DNA of 64,000 nucleotides from Nitrospira sp. (GCA_029194535.1 JARFXR010000002.1:558001-622000); one strand, 5' to 3'. Positions 35,795 through 45,379 are shown, numbered from the stretch's first letter. Notes: generated by a model from the sequence alone, not told the origin. Numbers and translations are program-made.

Positions 35795-36295
35795 TTAGAT
35801 GAGGAAACTGGGCGGGGCGCGTGAAGGAATCTCGTGGATCACGCTCGGAATAGCAGGAGCCAACGCATCGGGCTGGTCTTCTCGCTCCTGCTGATGAGGA
35901 TCGATGACGACGGCACAGGCGCCAGCTAGTACCGGCGCGAAAAACGGTTTGAACGCTTTCCTATCGTTCGAGTCATTCAAAAAAGAAAAGCCAAACTCGG
36001 GATGTCCCACGCCACTATGCGAGACGTGTGAGGACAGAGTCGTTCCCGGATGGGCAGCCTCACCGTTCGCACCGATCTGGTCGTGGCTGTCAGATTCGCA
36101 GTCCAGATCGTGAGACAGGACCGTGTGGACGGTCCCAGCATGGACGTGCGTCGCTTCTCCGTGGCGGTGATCCACGTCCGGATGCACGTGAAACAAGGGG
36201 ACCGCCAACATCCAGGCGCAAGCCCACACGAGGATGGCCACGCGACACCATGCGACGCTGCGAGAGCTGATGGTCATAGGGGTTGAGCCTAACAT
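35795..36295 (-). CDS. Histidine-rich exported/membrane protein at the head of the efflux operon
   Basis: About 166 residues: one hydrophobic segment near the N-terminus (VAILVWACAWMLAVPLF) followed by a periplasmic part rich in histidine (HVHPDVDHRHGEATHVHAG, then SSHVSHSGVGHPE), well suited to bind Zn or related ions. Such proteins often precede czc-type operons. The start is either ATG 36295 (GAGG five bases upstream) or ATG 36277. A MITE-like element now separates it from czcC, so its coupling to the pump may be altered. Confidence 0.7.
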   Translation of the reverse strand: MLGSTPMTISSRSVAWCRVAILVWACAWMLAVPLFHVHPDVDHRHGEATHVHAGTVHTVLSHDLDCESDSHDQIGANGEAAHPGTTLSSHVSHSGVGHPEFGFSFLNDSNDRKAFKPFFAPVLAGACAVVIDPHQQEREDQPDALAPAIPSVIHEIPSRAPPSFLI

Positions 36296-36418
36296 AGTCC
36301 CCTCATTGCAGCAACGAACGCGACGGTCCAGTAGCAGGTCAGTTGCCATCAGCGGTCTGACGGATTCACCCGCATAGCAACTCAGCACCATGCTGACGCC
36401 GCTGAACGCGCGTTCAGG

Positions 36419-38722
36419 TCATGCCGGTTGAATCGTGACCTTCCACATATTGAGCTTGCCGATATCCTCCGCTGCTCGATCGGACACACGCAGGCGCCAA
36501 TTGCCGGCGATCGGCTTGCCGACGAGACCTGCGAGCTCCGGCGTCGTCGCGCGGGTGTACGTCTTGAGGATATTCTTGGTTTGTCCTCCCGTCAGGTTGT
36601 GAAGCAGGACTTCCGTACCGGCAGGAGACACGAGACTGACCCGCAGATCTCCTATATAGGTGTGACCGATGTCGACTGCGACTTCGACATCGCCGGCGCT
36701 GCCCGACGCTGTTGCGACCAATGTGCGCTCGATGCCGGCCGGTTGATTGTCCGGGATGACCGTCCCTGGTGATTCCTGTAATACAATCGGCCCTGCGGTC
36801 GCAGTTCCAGAGGTGAACTCTAAGAACCACCGGTTGAGAGTACCCAGGTCTTTGGAAGCGAGGTCTCTGACCCGCAACGTCCACACACCTTGAGTGCTTC
36901 GACCTCGCCATCCCGCCAATGGAGGGAGCGTGCTCGGGTCATAGGTCATTTTCAGATCATCCGCACCACCGCCCTCGTTCTTCGGGTGCAAGACGATCGA
37001 CGCCCCCCACGGGGCCAGCACAGTCACTTCGAGATCGCCACGGTAGGTGTGCGTGATCTCCACCCCCACCTTGAGATCTGCAATCGTGGCCACATCGTTC
37101 ACCTGTATGGTGTCGGTGATACCGCTCGCTTGATTGTCGGGAATGCCGCGGTTCGGCGCCGACTCACGGCGTATGGTGCCGGTAGCCGGCGGGTCGCCGA
37201 CATTGGAGAACATGCAGCGGAAACTCATCGTGGCATTGGTGGCTGAAATATTGTCGATGGCAAGGTACGATGCCGTGCCGTCCCACCACTTGCTGCTCGG
37301 GACCGTGTCGTCGGCAAAGCGAGCGGCGGCGCCGACATACAGGTCATTCACGTCTCCCATTTCAGTGCGCGAACGCTCGAGTTCGAATAGACCATCCGCC
37401 TGCTCCAAGGACAACTCATAGTGGCTAGTGGCGCTCATGTGCTCATTGCTGTTGTCACCCTGCTCGTCAATATGCCAAATCGCCAACCCCGCATCGGGCA
37501 GCGCACTGTCGCGCCCTGTTTTCGCCCGATTCTCGACGAGGAAGTACTCGTTATTGCCCTTCGCAAACATCGCGAACTCATTTTGCGCCACGTTCAGGCT
37601 GACCGTGACGCCATGCTCCAGATTGATGACCCTTCCAGCCCATCCCGAGAGGCGTTTGAGGTACGCACTGATGTTCACCGGATTTTTCGGATCGGCATGG
37701 CTGCCGGCACACATCAAGCAAAACATGCCCACACCGGCTGATTCATTTCCATAGTCGTAGAGATCTGGATAGTCGCACAGCATGTGGCCGTTCTCATGGC
37801 AAAACGTCCCCAGCACCAATTCATGGCCCATCGCGGTGAATTGATAGTCGAACGCCGACTTCCCAGGCATAAGCGGGACTTCCGTGCCCATCATCCACGC
37901 GTGAGGCCACAGCCCCTCGCTCCAGTTGTTGACCACAGGCCCCGCATAGAACACGTTCATCGCATAGACTTTGCCGGTCTCATCGACCGTCAGCGGGGAA
38001 AAGTCGAATCCATTGGCTTTCCAATGGGTGAGAGCCTCCCGAATCAACTCCCGCGCTCGGACCCCCATTTCGATCGCTGGATCCGTGTAGTAGGTCTTCG
38101 GGTGCTGTGCCCGATAATAGGGGGCGACCAGATTGGTATAGTTCAACTGCCCGAGGGAGTTGTCGACAAAGTAGTCGTGCACCGAGCCATTGTTGCCGAA
38201 GCCGTTGTAGCCGACCTGGTTACAGAATCGCTCGACTTCTTCACGCGCGATGGAAGCCGGCGCGTCGGAAAAATCGATCAGTAGGCAAAGCCCGACATAG
38301 TCGCCGACCGTCGTGCGTTGTGGGGGAGCGAACGCGGGACCTCCCCTGGCAACGATCGTACGCATCGCACGCATGAGATCTTTCCGCTCCCGACGCCGCT
38401 GATCGCAACGCCGGCCCCCGAAACGCCTGGCCCCTGCCATCCCCGCCTCTCTCGCGCTGGCTGCTTCAATGCGCACCCCTCGACCGACGCGGCTGCGGCC
38501 TTCGCCGGGGCTGGAACGGGCATCGCGCAGCGGTTCCAATCTGGTCCTATCCGCCGACAACTGGGCCACCTCCCAATAACCGGTCTGTGGATTTTTCGTG
38601 ACCGTGTAGCCGTCCAAGGTCTCGAAGACCGCATAGTGCTGATCGCCCCACCCACGCACTTGCAGCGCCGTGCCGTCGGGCTGTGTGAAGCTGAACGTCT
38701 GGCCGATAAAGGACGTTGCCAT
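36419..38722 (-). CDS. M6-family metalloprotease with two P/Homo B domains
   Basis: A 767-residue zinc protease: propeptide-like N-terminus (LDGYTVTKNPQTGYWEVAQL), an M6 (immune inhibitor A-like) catalytic domain with the zinc motif HENGH near residue 310 followed by YPDLYDYG, and two consecutive proprotein-convertase P domains at the C-terminus (IPDNQASGI...TYRGDLEVTV and IPDNQPAGI...TYIGDLRVSL). The family is normally secreted, yet I see no signal peptide from the start at 38722, which has GGAGG five bases upstream. It might be exported by another route or act inside the cell. The amidohydrolase gene lies 166 bases upstream. Confidence 0.88.
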   Translation of the reverse strand: MATSFIGQTFSFTQPDGTALQVRGWGDQHYAVFETLDGYTVTKNPQTGYWEVAQLSADRTRLEPLRDARSSPGEGRSRVGRGVRIEAASAREAGMAGARRFGGRRCDQRRRERKDLMRAMRTIVARGGPAFAPPQRTTVGDYVGLCLLIDFSDAPASIAREEVERFCNQVGYNGFGNNGSVHDYFVDNSLGQLNYTNLVAPYYRAQHPKTYYTDPAIEMGVRARELIREALTHWKANGFDFSPLTVDETGKVYAMNVFYAGPVVNNWSEGLWPHAWMMGTEVPLMPGKSAFDYQFTAMGHELVLGTFCHENGHMLCDYPDLYDYGNESAGVGMFCLMCAGSHADPKNPVNISAYLKRLSGWAGRVINLEHGVTVSLNVAQNEFAMFAKGNNEYFLVENRAKTGRDSALPDAGLAIWHIDEQGDNSNEHMSATSHYELSLEQADGLFELERSRTEMGDVNDLYVGAAARFADDTVPSSKWWDGTASYLAIDNISATNATMSFRCMFSNVGDPPATGTIRRESAPNRGIPDNQASGITDTIQVNDVATIADLKVGVEITHTYRGDLEVTVLAPWGASIVLHPKNEGGGADDLKMTYDPSTLPPLAGWRGRSTQGVWTLRVRDLASKDLGTLNRWFLEFTSGTATAGPIVLQESPGTVIPDNQPAGIERTLVATASGSAGDVEVAVDIGHTYIGDLRVSLVSPAGTEVLLHNLTGGQTKNILKTYTRATTPELAGLVGKPIAGNWRLRVSDRAAEDIGKLNMWKVTIQPA

Positions 38723-38888
38723 GGTATCCTCCTGTCTATGACAATGGTGTAGCGAGACCCTCGCGCTCAATCGCTCGGGTGCATCATCTCGATCACAGAT
38801 GCTCTCTCGGTTGATCCCGGCCCGATGTGTGAGTGACGACGGACATCATCTTCACCGCCTCAGTCTGTGTGGGGCCTGATCGATCATC

Positions 38889-40595
38889 CTATACGTACAC
38901 ACGCTTCAGACCGGCCTTGACATAGTCCGGGAGGTTCGGTTGCGCCTCAATACCCGTCAGGAACGCGGGATCGTCGGCAACCGTCAGTGGATCCAATGTC
39001 AGCGGCTCGACGACTTGTGAGAGCGCGGCAGCCGCGCGATCCAATCCTCGGAGGGCCCCGGTCAATTCCCTCTCACCACGCATGGGTAGCCGAGGACGGA
39101 GTTCAACGCCTGAATCCTCAAGCTCATCCAGTGCGAGCGTCCACTCTTGAGCCTCGGACATTCCCCTGACGATGCCGGACAATCTCGGCCGAGGACGATC
39201 CGGAGGTGCTTCCAATTCGGCGGCCAACTCCGGCAACTCTTGTAGCGCTTCTTGAAGCATGTCGGTCGCATCCTTCAGCGTCAGCGCCGTGACTGTGGGA
39301 TCGGCGGTGTCCTGGCGCAGGAATACTGTCCTCTTACTCCTGCCGACTCGAATGCTTTCACCGGCGGCGCCCAATCGCTGCATGAGGCTGGGCAGGCCGT
39401 ATCGCGCCACGCCGTTGATCATCACGAGCCGAACCGAGGTCTCCGTTGCCTCCAAGAGCTGCTCATACGGGTCGCCTGACTTGCCGGCAATCACCATAAG
39501 ATCGGCGCGTTTGCCGGGCTCGAGCGATCCAAGAACCTGATCCCATTGTAAGATCGAAGCGGCCTGACGTGTCGCCATCGCCACAATGTCTCGATCGCTG
39601 AACACACCGGCCATCTCTTGGCTGACCAACCGGGCGACCTTGAGTTCTCCCAAGAGATTCTTGCTCCCCGAGGGTGCCCAGTCTGAGCCGATTCCGATCC
39701 GTACTCCGGCCTGCTTGGCCGCGCCGACATCGGCTGTTTGGCCGTACAAGAGCAGGTTACTCAAGGGCGACCACACCATCGCGCCTTGTCTGCTTCCGAG
39801 GACGTTGAAATCCTCCGACGACAATCCGGCACAATGGATTCCCGCCAGTTGCTTTCCGATCGCCCATTGATCGTCCGAAATCTGCAAGGCGAGAAAGTGC
39901 TTCCGAGCACGCTCGTCTATCCCTTCACTGAGATGCAGGAGAAAGCACGTCGCCTTCTCGAGCCGCCTCAAGAACCGGCTCGCGTCTTTGGCGTCAATGT
40001 CATCCACGCGGGCGTCAGCATTCGGCAAGGCAGCTTCGTTCGTCTGTTCGACGTTCCGCACGATCCCGCGGTAGTAGCGCCGGATCCCGGCATGACTGAA
40101 CAATTGAATCCCCTGGCTTGTCGTCACGCCGCCGAACAAGCTTTTGCATTCCACATAGCGAACTAAGGCCGGCACCAATTCCGGAGTGTTTCCAATGATT
40201 TTCATCGGTCCGCTGATCAGTTTTCGATACAGGGCTGTTCCCGACCACTGATCGCGGTTGTAGTATTTCTTGGGCACTTGCCAAAGCTGAAGGGCATTGT
40301 ACGCGAGGTGATTGTGCAGCTCGATCAGGCCCGGAAAGATCGTCCCACCGACATCTACAACAGTTACAGCCTCAAATCCGGCCGGACGAGGCGCTCGGGA
40401 TTCCGTCACCGCGACAATATTGCTTCGATCGATGTAGACCGTTCCCTGGGGAATCACCCGGAACGCGTCATCCATCAGCACGAGGCGACCGCTCAGCGCA
40501 AGCTTCGGACCAGTCAATGGATCGATAGGATCAGCAGGCGGCGCCTGTGCGGGACCGACAGGTCTACGGCGCTTCTTGGAGTCCGGATTGCTCAT
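38889..40595 (-). CDS. Amidohydrolase-family protein with a C-terminal helical extension
   Basis: A 568-residue metal-dependent hydrolase of the imidazolonepropionase/atrazine-chlorohydrolase type. Metal ligands visible: H94 and H96 (ELHNHLAYN), a histidine in LLHLSEG, HCAGL, and the aspartate in GIGSDWAPSGSKN; PGKRADLMVI closes the core. About 150 residues after the usual family end are helical and charged (TDMLQEALQELPELAAELEAP), with no known match. The substrate is unknown. Its ATG overlaps the stop of the uracil-DNA glycosylase gene (ATGA), so the two proteins are made together. Confidence 0.85.
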   Translation of the reverse strand: MSNPDSKKRRRPVGPAQAPPADPIDPLTGPKLALSGRLVLMDDAFRVIPQGTVYIDRSNIVAVTESRAPRPAGFEAVTVVDVGGTIFPGLIELHNHLAYNALQLWQVPKKYYNRDQWSGTALYRKLISGPMKIIGNTPELVPALVRYVECKSLFGGVTTSQGIQLFSHAGIRRYYRGIVRNVEQTNEAALPNADARVDDIDAKDASRFLRRLEKATCFLLHLSEGIDERARKHFLALQISDDQWAIGKQLAGIHCAGLSSEDFNVLGSRQGAMVWSPLSNLLLYGQTADVGAAKQAGVRIGIGSDWAPSGSKNLLGELKVARLVSQEMAGVFSDRDIVAMATRQAASILQWDQVLGSLEPGKRADLMVIAGKSGDPYEQLLEATETSVRLVMINGVARYGLPSLMQRLGAAGESIRVGRSKRTVFLRQDTADPTVTALTLKDATDMLQEALQELPELAAELEAPPDRPRPRLSGIVRGMSEAQEWTLALDELEDSGVELRPRLPMRGERELTGALRGLDRAAAALSQVVEPLTLDPLTVADDPAFLTGIEAQPNLPDYVKAGLKRVYV

Positions 40596-41413
40596 AACTG
40601 CGGTGCAATCCCCTTAGGCACGGTGACCGTGATGTTACGCCGTTTGGCGTTGACATCCGCCCCCACGCGTCTGGCCCAGTTGTCTTGCTCCCGCATCCAC
40701 GAAGGAAGTCCCGGCGGCAAATCCATTTCTGGAATCATGACTTTGTCCCCCGGCTGCCACGTCTCAGCATAGAGTTGGAGCGGTTTCACGCTGTCCGGAT
40801 GGGTTATGGCCGGATGGAGGGTTTGCAGGGCGTCGTTCCATTTCTTCAGCATCGTCTTGGTCGCTGTGCGCAACTTGTCTTTGTCGCCTTTCGATGAGCT
40901 CTCCGGCTGGGTCGGATGTGTGATGGGCACGTAGGTGATCGAGTGGGCTTGTCCCTCGGGTGTGGCAGCCCATAGCTTCCAGGCCTCATCCGCCAAGGTC
41001 CCAAGCGCCACCACCGCTTCGATGTGTTGCCCGGCCATCAGCGCGTTCAGCCACCGATGGCGATACTCGATGAGCGCCGGCGTTTTCCTATTCTTTGCAC
41101 TCACGCTTCCGTAAACGCTGTACAGGAACGTGTTGATCATGACGTAGCTTCTATCGATCCCCAATTTTGCCAACAATCCTTGAATTCGCTGTCCTGCTTC
41201 ACCGACAAGGATTCGACGAACGATCGTTTCGTTTTGCGCCGGGTCCTGTCCGATCAGCAGGACCCTCGCGGATCCATCCAGCCTGCCCCGATGAAAGATA
41301 GGGCCCCACTCCAGACGAAAGTCATCTGCTGGGTACACGCTGTCGGCCGGATAGTTTTCACAGAGGGTTTTGAACGGCTCCTGACCATACCCAGGATCAA
41401 ATTGACGTCCCAT
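40592..41413 (-). CDS. Uracil-DNA glycosylase superfamily protein
   Basis: The 273-residue protein has the active-site motif VLLIGQDPAQNE, which corresponds to the GQDPYH water-activating loop of UDGs, and a second conserved region around ITHPTQPESS, equivalent to the DNA-intercalating HPSPLS-type loop. Family members remove uracil or damaged bases. No 4Fe-4S cysteine set is present, so it is not a typical family 4 enzyme. About 60 extra residues at the C-terminus have no match. AGGGGG lies five bases before ATG 41413. Coupling to an amidohydrolase is unusual. Confidence 0.8.
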   Translation of the reverse strand: MGRQFDPGYGQEPFKTLCENYPADSVYPADDFRLEWGPIFHRGRLDGSARVLLIGQDPAQNETIVRRILVGEAGQRIQGLLAKLGIDRSYVMINTFLYSVYGSVSAKNRKTPALIEYRHRWLNALMAGQHIEAVVALGTLADEAWKLWAATPEGQAHSITYVPITHPTQPESSSKGDKDKLRTATKTMLKKWNDALQTLHPAITHPDSVKPLQLYAETWQPGDKVMIPEMDLPPGLPSWMREQDNWARRVGADVNAKRRNITVTVPKGIAPQL

Positions 41414-42040
41414 CGTATCCCCCTACCCTATCTCCCTGCGCTGCAACCAACTTTCCCCGACTTCGCGGAGACATCGTCATGAATCATGTCGGCTAGCAGC
41501 CTATTCCGACTGTGGTAGCAGTTTGCGTACCATCAGATTCATGAGTTTTGTAGAAACGCTTCCTGTCTGCGTAGGCTAGAATTACCAACTACTTTCTTGT
41601 TGATCGGGCAGCAGGCACTGTTTCAACGTAGGCGGCGTGGGTCAACCCGTGTGGATCAATATCGGTACAACCGATCAGCCCAAAATGATTCATCCTCGGC
41701 GATCGGCTGGCGATGACACTCGGCACTTCCACATATGGGGCAGGTCTCTCGCCCCTCCAGTCAGCGCCCACTATTCGACGGAATGGGCCAGCCCATAGAG
41801 TCGGCTGTGCCCGTGACACAAATAATTCCACCATTTATTTTCCCCCATACTTATTCTTACTTATGAAGACTTTCTGAATCGTAGAGTGGAGTCTCATCCG
41901 CACAGAGCCTAGAGACTAGGGGTTTCCCTAGTCCTTCTTCACTTCATTCCTTCGTAGGGCAGATTTTGTATTGCTTTTGTCGTAAGGGAGAGTGCTCGGA
42001 TTCAGGACGATGCAACTCTTCCAAAAGAAAGGGACAGACA
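41414..42040. other. Gene-poor region, locally A+T-rich
   Basis: These 627 bases separate the divergent glycosylase and lipoprotein genes. An 81-codon frame on the minus strand (41589-41834; entered separately) is the only candidate gene. The stretch around 41835-41870 is clearly richer in A+T than the surroundings. No repeat, RNA gene or strong promoter was recognised. Confidence 0.5.
41589..41834 (-). CDS. Possible small hypothetical protein
   Basis: An 81-codon frame (MVELFVSRAQPTLWAGPF onward) preceded by GGGGG seven bases before the ATG and by A+T-rich DNA that could hold a promoter. The sequence matches no family I know and has no evident structural feature. It could be a real small gene or chance. 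Confidence 0.3.
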   Translation of the reverse strand: MVELFVSRAQPTLWAGPFRRIVGADWRGERPAPYVEVPSVIASRSPRMNHFGLIGCTDIDPHGLTHAAYVETVPAARSTRK

Positions 42041-42394
42041 ATGAAACACACCATCTCCGCCATTGGATTCCTGAGGCAGGCGTTTCCTGTTCTCCTTCTT
42101 GTGGCGGGCTTGGCTTCCGCCCAAGGCTGCGCCGACTATCACGTCACAGTCCCTGATTCGCACCCCAACGACATCAACTACAAAGGCAGGACCGTCTATG
42201 CATTGGCCTGGGGGAAGTGGTATGACCCACAGGTCTTGGAGGCCGATTGTGGGCGAGAAACCATCAACGATGTGGTCATCAAACGCAACTATCTCCATGA
42301 CCTGGCCAGCGTGTTTACCTTTGGTATCTGGATGCCGATCGAGGTGAACTTTCGCTGCGCGTCGCAGCGTCCCCGTGATGGTGTTATCCGATAG
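42041..42394 (+). CDS. Small Bor-like lipoprotein
   Basis: The 117-residue product has a lipoprotein signal (VLLLVAGLASAQGC, lipobox AQGC) and a domain with WGKWYDPQVLEADCGRETIN, DVVIKRNYLHDLASVFTFGI and a WMPIEVNFRC ending. This general layout is like the Bor/Iss-type lipoproteins of phages and bacteria, with a likely disulfide between the two mature-domain cysteines. The match is from memory and moderate. AAGGG lies upstream of ATG 42041. First of a four-gene co-directional unit. Confidence 0.7.
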   Translation: MKHTISAIGFLRQAFPVLLLVAGLASAQGCADYHVTVPDSHPNDINYKGRTVYALAWGKWYDPQVLEADCGRETINDVVIKRNYLHDLASVFTFGIWMPIEVNFRCASQRPRDGVIR

Positions 42395-42441
42395 GGAAGA
42401 TCCCGGAGTCCACACACCTCCCAATTCGTAAGGAGAAGGTC

Positions 42442-43986
42442 ATGGCGAAGAGAGCGAGTTTTCTTCAAAAGGGTTCTTGGATCAACCGCCACCAATCGTA
42501 CGAACAGACCATCGAAGGATATTACAATTTCTCCCAATCGCCGGATGGCGACGAATTGGAGCTATACAACGGGGTCACCAAAGAACTGCAAGATATGATC
42601 GCCGAGGCCGTTCAGACCGGAACATCGTTGCGTGCGATGGGCAGTTCCTGGTCCTTGAGCAAAGTCGGAGTGACGGAGCACAGGCTCATCAACACCAAGA
42701 ATCTCAGCCTCGCATTCAGACTGGCCGACCGCCATTTCTCCCCGGCCTATGCGGGCGATCCCACCAAGGTGCGGTTCGTGGAAGCCGGCAACGAGATCGT
42801 TCAGGTCAATCGCTATCTCTTCGACCAGGGATTGTCTCTCAAAGCCTCCGGATCGAACAACGGGCAGACATTGCCCGGCGTGATATCCACCGGCACACAC
42901 GGGTCCGCGTTCAAGTTCGGAGCCACCCAGGACTTTGTCGTGGGCATCCATCTTATTACGGGACCCTCCAAGCATGTGTATTTGCAGCGCGCATCCTATC
43001 CCGTCGTGCAGCCCAGCTTTGCGGCAGCGCTGGGCGCAGAGTTGAAGAATGACGACACGTTGTTCAACGCGGCCTTGGTCAGCTTCGGCTCCTTTGGGAT
43101 CATCCATGGACTGATGATCGAAGCGCGCGAGCGGTTCCTGCTGCACGCCTTCCGATCGTGGCATGCATTCGACGAACCAATCAAGAAAGCCATTACTTCC
43201 CTGGACTTCTCCGGGCTCCGGCCTTTTGAGGATTTGCACAATAAGCCGGCCTCCCAGCTCTATCACTTTCAAGTGCATTTCTTACCGAACGAAGGCACTC
43301 CACCGGACGAGGTATCCGTCACGGTGATGTTCGAGGAACCGTACACAGACGCCTATCAGCCGCCCAGCTGGGGCGCCGACAAGCCGGGGCCCGGGGCGTC
43401 AGGTCTGGAGGTCATGGGAGCGCTCCTCGGCGCCGTCCCCAATCCGCTGCAACCGTTCGTAAAGACTGTTCTGAATCCACAGGTAAGAAGTTTCCTCGAT
43501 CCTTATGAAGTCAAAGGAACCTTTCTCGATCTCTTCCGCGGCGAGATCGTGAAAGGCAAGGTCTTTGTGTCGGCTTTGGGGCTTCCATTGTCGAGGGCGC
43601 TCGATGCGCTCGCTGTGCTGTTCAATATCTACAAAGATTTCGGGACCATTCTCCCGATGACCTATACCATGCGCTTTGTGAAAGGAACGCAGGCGCTCAT
43701 CGGATTTACCAAGTTTGATCCGACCTGCGTGCTCGAAATGGACGGGCTCAACACTCCGAGGATGTGGGACTACGCGAGACAGGTCTGGAGCAAGCTGGAG
43801 CAAGAGGGCATTCCGTTTACGATGCACTGGGGCAAGTTCAATGACTTTCTGACAAGACCCCGTTTGCAGAACATGTATGGAACGAACCTCGACAAGTGGA
43901 TACAGAGCCGCGAACAATTGCTGACTCCGGAGGTGAGACAAGTCTTTACCAATGAGTTCCTGAGAAAGGTCGGGCTTGCGACGTGA
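42442..43986 (+). CDS. FAD-linked oxidoreductase of the aldonolactone-oxidase type
   Basis: A 514-residue VAO-fold flavoprotein. The FAD-binding half includes LRAMGSSWSLSKVGV, LKASGSNNGQTLPGVISTGT and HGSAFKFGATQDFVVG, as in gulonolactone/arabinonolactone oxidases; the C-terminal half contains the cap domain and a HWGKFNDF motif similar to the HWGK/R end of that family. In covalent members the first motif reads GSGHS, with histidine linked to FAD; here it is GSSWS, so FAD is probably bound noncovalently. No signal peptide. Ribosome site AAGGAGAA precedes ATG 42442. Confidence 0.85.
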   Translation: MAKRASFLQKGSWINRHQSYEQTIEGYYNFSQSPDGDELELYNGVTKELQDMIAEAVQTGTSLRAMGSSWSLSKVGVTEHRLINTKNLSLAFRLADRHFSPAYAGDPTKVRFVEAGNEIVQVNRYLFDQGLSLKASGSNNGQTLPGVISTGTHGSAFKFGATQDFVVGIHLITGPSKHVYLQRASYPVVQPSFAAALGAELKNDDTLFNAALVSFGSFGIIHGLMIEARERFLLHAFRSWHAFDEPIKKAITSLDFSGLRPFEDLHNKPASQLYHFQVHFLPNEGTPPDEVSVTVMFEEPYTDAYQPPSWGADKPGPGASGLEVMGALLGAVPNPLQPFVKTVLNPQVRSFLDPYEVKGTFLDLFRGEIVKGKVFVSALGLPLSRALDALAVLFNIYKDFGTILPMTYTMRFVKGTQALIGFTKFDPTCVLEMDGLNTPRMWDYARQVWSKLEQEGIPFTMHWGKFNDFLTRPRLQNMYGTNLDKWIQSREQLLTPEVRQVFTNEFLRKVGLAT

Positions 43987-44044
43987 ACCTCCTCGCCTGG
44001 TCGGCGTGAATGTGACCCTGGATGGAGAAAAGGAAGGAGTCCAC

Positions 44045-44878
44045 ATGAAGCGTCTCATTCCCGTCCTGCTGATCGCAGGCCTGCTCAGCGCATGTGCAAA
44101 TCTCAAAGAAGTACGCGATTTCGCGACAGAGTCAGCAAGATTCTCCACCTATACCGACCTCACGACAAGGTTTCGCGACACCACCGACCGCGAGCGTCCC
44201 TACCTCACAGGCGACCTCCTCGCGCAGGAAGAGGCCACCGACAAAGGTCGCAAGGAAGTCTACCCGGAGTTGCTCAAGATTCACGAGCGTGTCTCCCTGT
44301 ATTTCAGGACACTGGCACAGTTGGCCGGTGACGAGACGTTTGACCTGTCACATGAGATGACGGCCGCCGGCGATACTCTCAAGCAACATCCCGCTTTCGG
44401 CATCGAGGCCAAGCAGGTTGATTCCTATTCATCGATAGGCAACACAGTTTCGAAATGGATCACATCAGGGTACCAACAGAGCGCCGTTCGCGAGATGGTT
44501 CGGAAGGGAGATCCGGACATCCAGGTGCTCTTGGGGGGCATGGGTGATCTTGTTCGCCTGTTTAGAAAGACTCACGCCCAGGAGAAGAGCATCGTGCTGG
44601 GCTTTTATGAAGTGGAACTCCCGTTCCGGAATGGTCCGCAGGATGCGCTACTGGCGGCGTTGGCGAAAACGCATGTTCAGTCGAAGGCCGCGGAGTATCG
44701 CCTGGTCGAATCCAAGTACGATGATGCGGAAAGCGGAATTCGGAAAATCATGCAGGGCCACAGAGCGCTGGTCGACAATGTGAACAACATCAGCGCCACC
44801 GACGTGAAAACCCTGCTGCAGGGCACCTCGAACGACATTCGAGTCCTGGGAGGACACCTTCAGACTCTTCACAATTGA
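44045..44878 (+). CDS. Hypothetical helical lipoprotein
   Basis: The 277-residue product has a lipoprotein signal with lipobox LLSAC (MKRLIPVLLIAGLLSAC) and a long, mainly alpha-helical, charged mature part (ARFSTYTDLTTRFRDTTDRE, VYPELLKIHERVSLYFRTLA, HVQSKAAEYRLVESKYDDAE). It has the look of a periplasmic coiled-coil or four-helix protein, but I recognise no family. GGAG is five bases before ATG 44045. The downstream gene encodes another helical protein and is 32 bases away. Confidence 0.75.
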   Translation: MKRLIPVLLIAGLLSACANLKEVRDFATESARFSTYTDLTTRFRDTTDRERPYLTGDLLAQEEATDKGRKEVYPELLKIHERVSLYFRTLAQLAGDETFDLSHEMTAAGDTLKQHPAFGIEAKQVDSYSSIGNTVSKWITSGYQQSAVREMVRKGDPDIQVLLGGMGDLVRLFRKTHAQEKSIVLGFYEVELPFRNGPQDALLAALAKTHVQSKAAEYRLVESKYDDAESGIRKIMQGHRALVDNVNNISATDVKTLLQGTSNDIRVLGGHLQTLHN

Positions 44879-44910
44879 ACTGCGATCCTGACCTTGATGG
44901 AGGTTGACGT

Positions 44911-45321
44911 ATGGCACTATCCAAGAAAAGGGAGGTTGAGGATCTGGCCGATGCCTTGGTCGGATCCGCTGATGCTATTCATGACCGGATCATTAAAGAA
45001 ATCGAAAGACGGAAACTCAAGCAGTTTCAGGCATACTCGCTGTTCCGAGACGAGACCTCGTTGCGTGTCAAAGCCAATGCCCTCTATCTGGAAGCCGTGA
45101 AGCTCACCGTCAGTGACTTAGAGCTGGCCCAAACAGACCTCATGAAGGTCATCAATAAGGCCACATCGAAGATCAAGACAGTCGAAACGATCGCCGCTTT
45201 TATCGACCTTGCGGCCGATCTGTTGGTTCTTGCGGCCGCAGCCTATGCGGCAAAACCCGGCCCCATCATTTCGGCATTGAATGAGGTGCGAATGGACATC
45301 GGCGAACAAGTGGAGGGTTAA
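44911..45321 (+). CDS. Hypothetical helical protein
   Basis: A 136-residue, helix-rich protein with charged segments (DRIIKEIERRKLKQFQAY, LYLEAVKLTVSDLELAQTDL) and a weakly hydrophobic region near the C-terminus (AAFIDLAADLLVLAAAAYAA) that may contact the membrane or pair with the lipoprotein encoded upstream. No signal peptide and no known family. GGAGG is seven bases before ATG 44911. Last gene of the plus-strand unit that begins at 42041. Confidence 0.75.
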   Translation: MALSKKREVEDLADALVGSADAIHDRIIKEIERRKLKQFQAYSLFRDETSLRVKANALYLEAVKLTVSDLELAQTDLMKVINKATSKIKTVETIAAFIDLAADLLVLAAAAYAAKPGPIISALNEVRMDIGEQVEG

Positions 45322-45379
45322 ACAGGATCAACGCCCCCCAACGCGCTATCCCACGGACGGACAACGACCGCGCAACATT

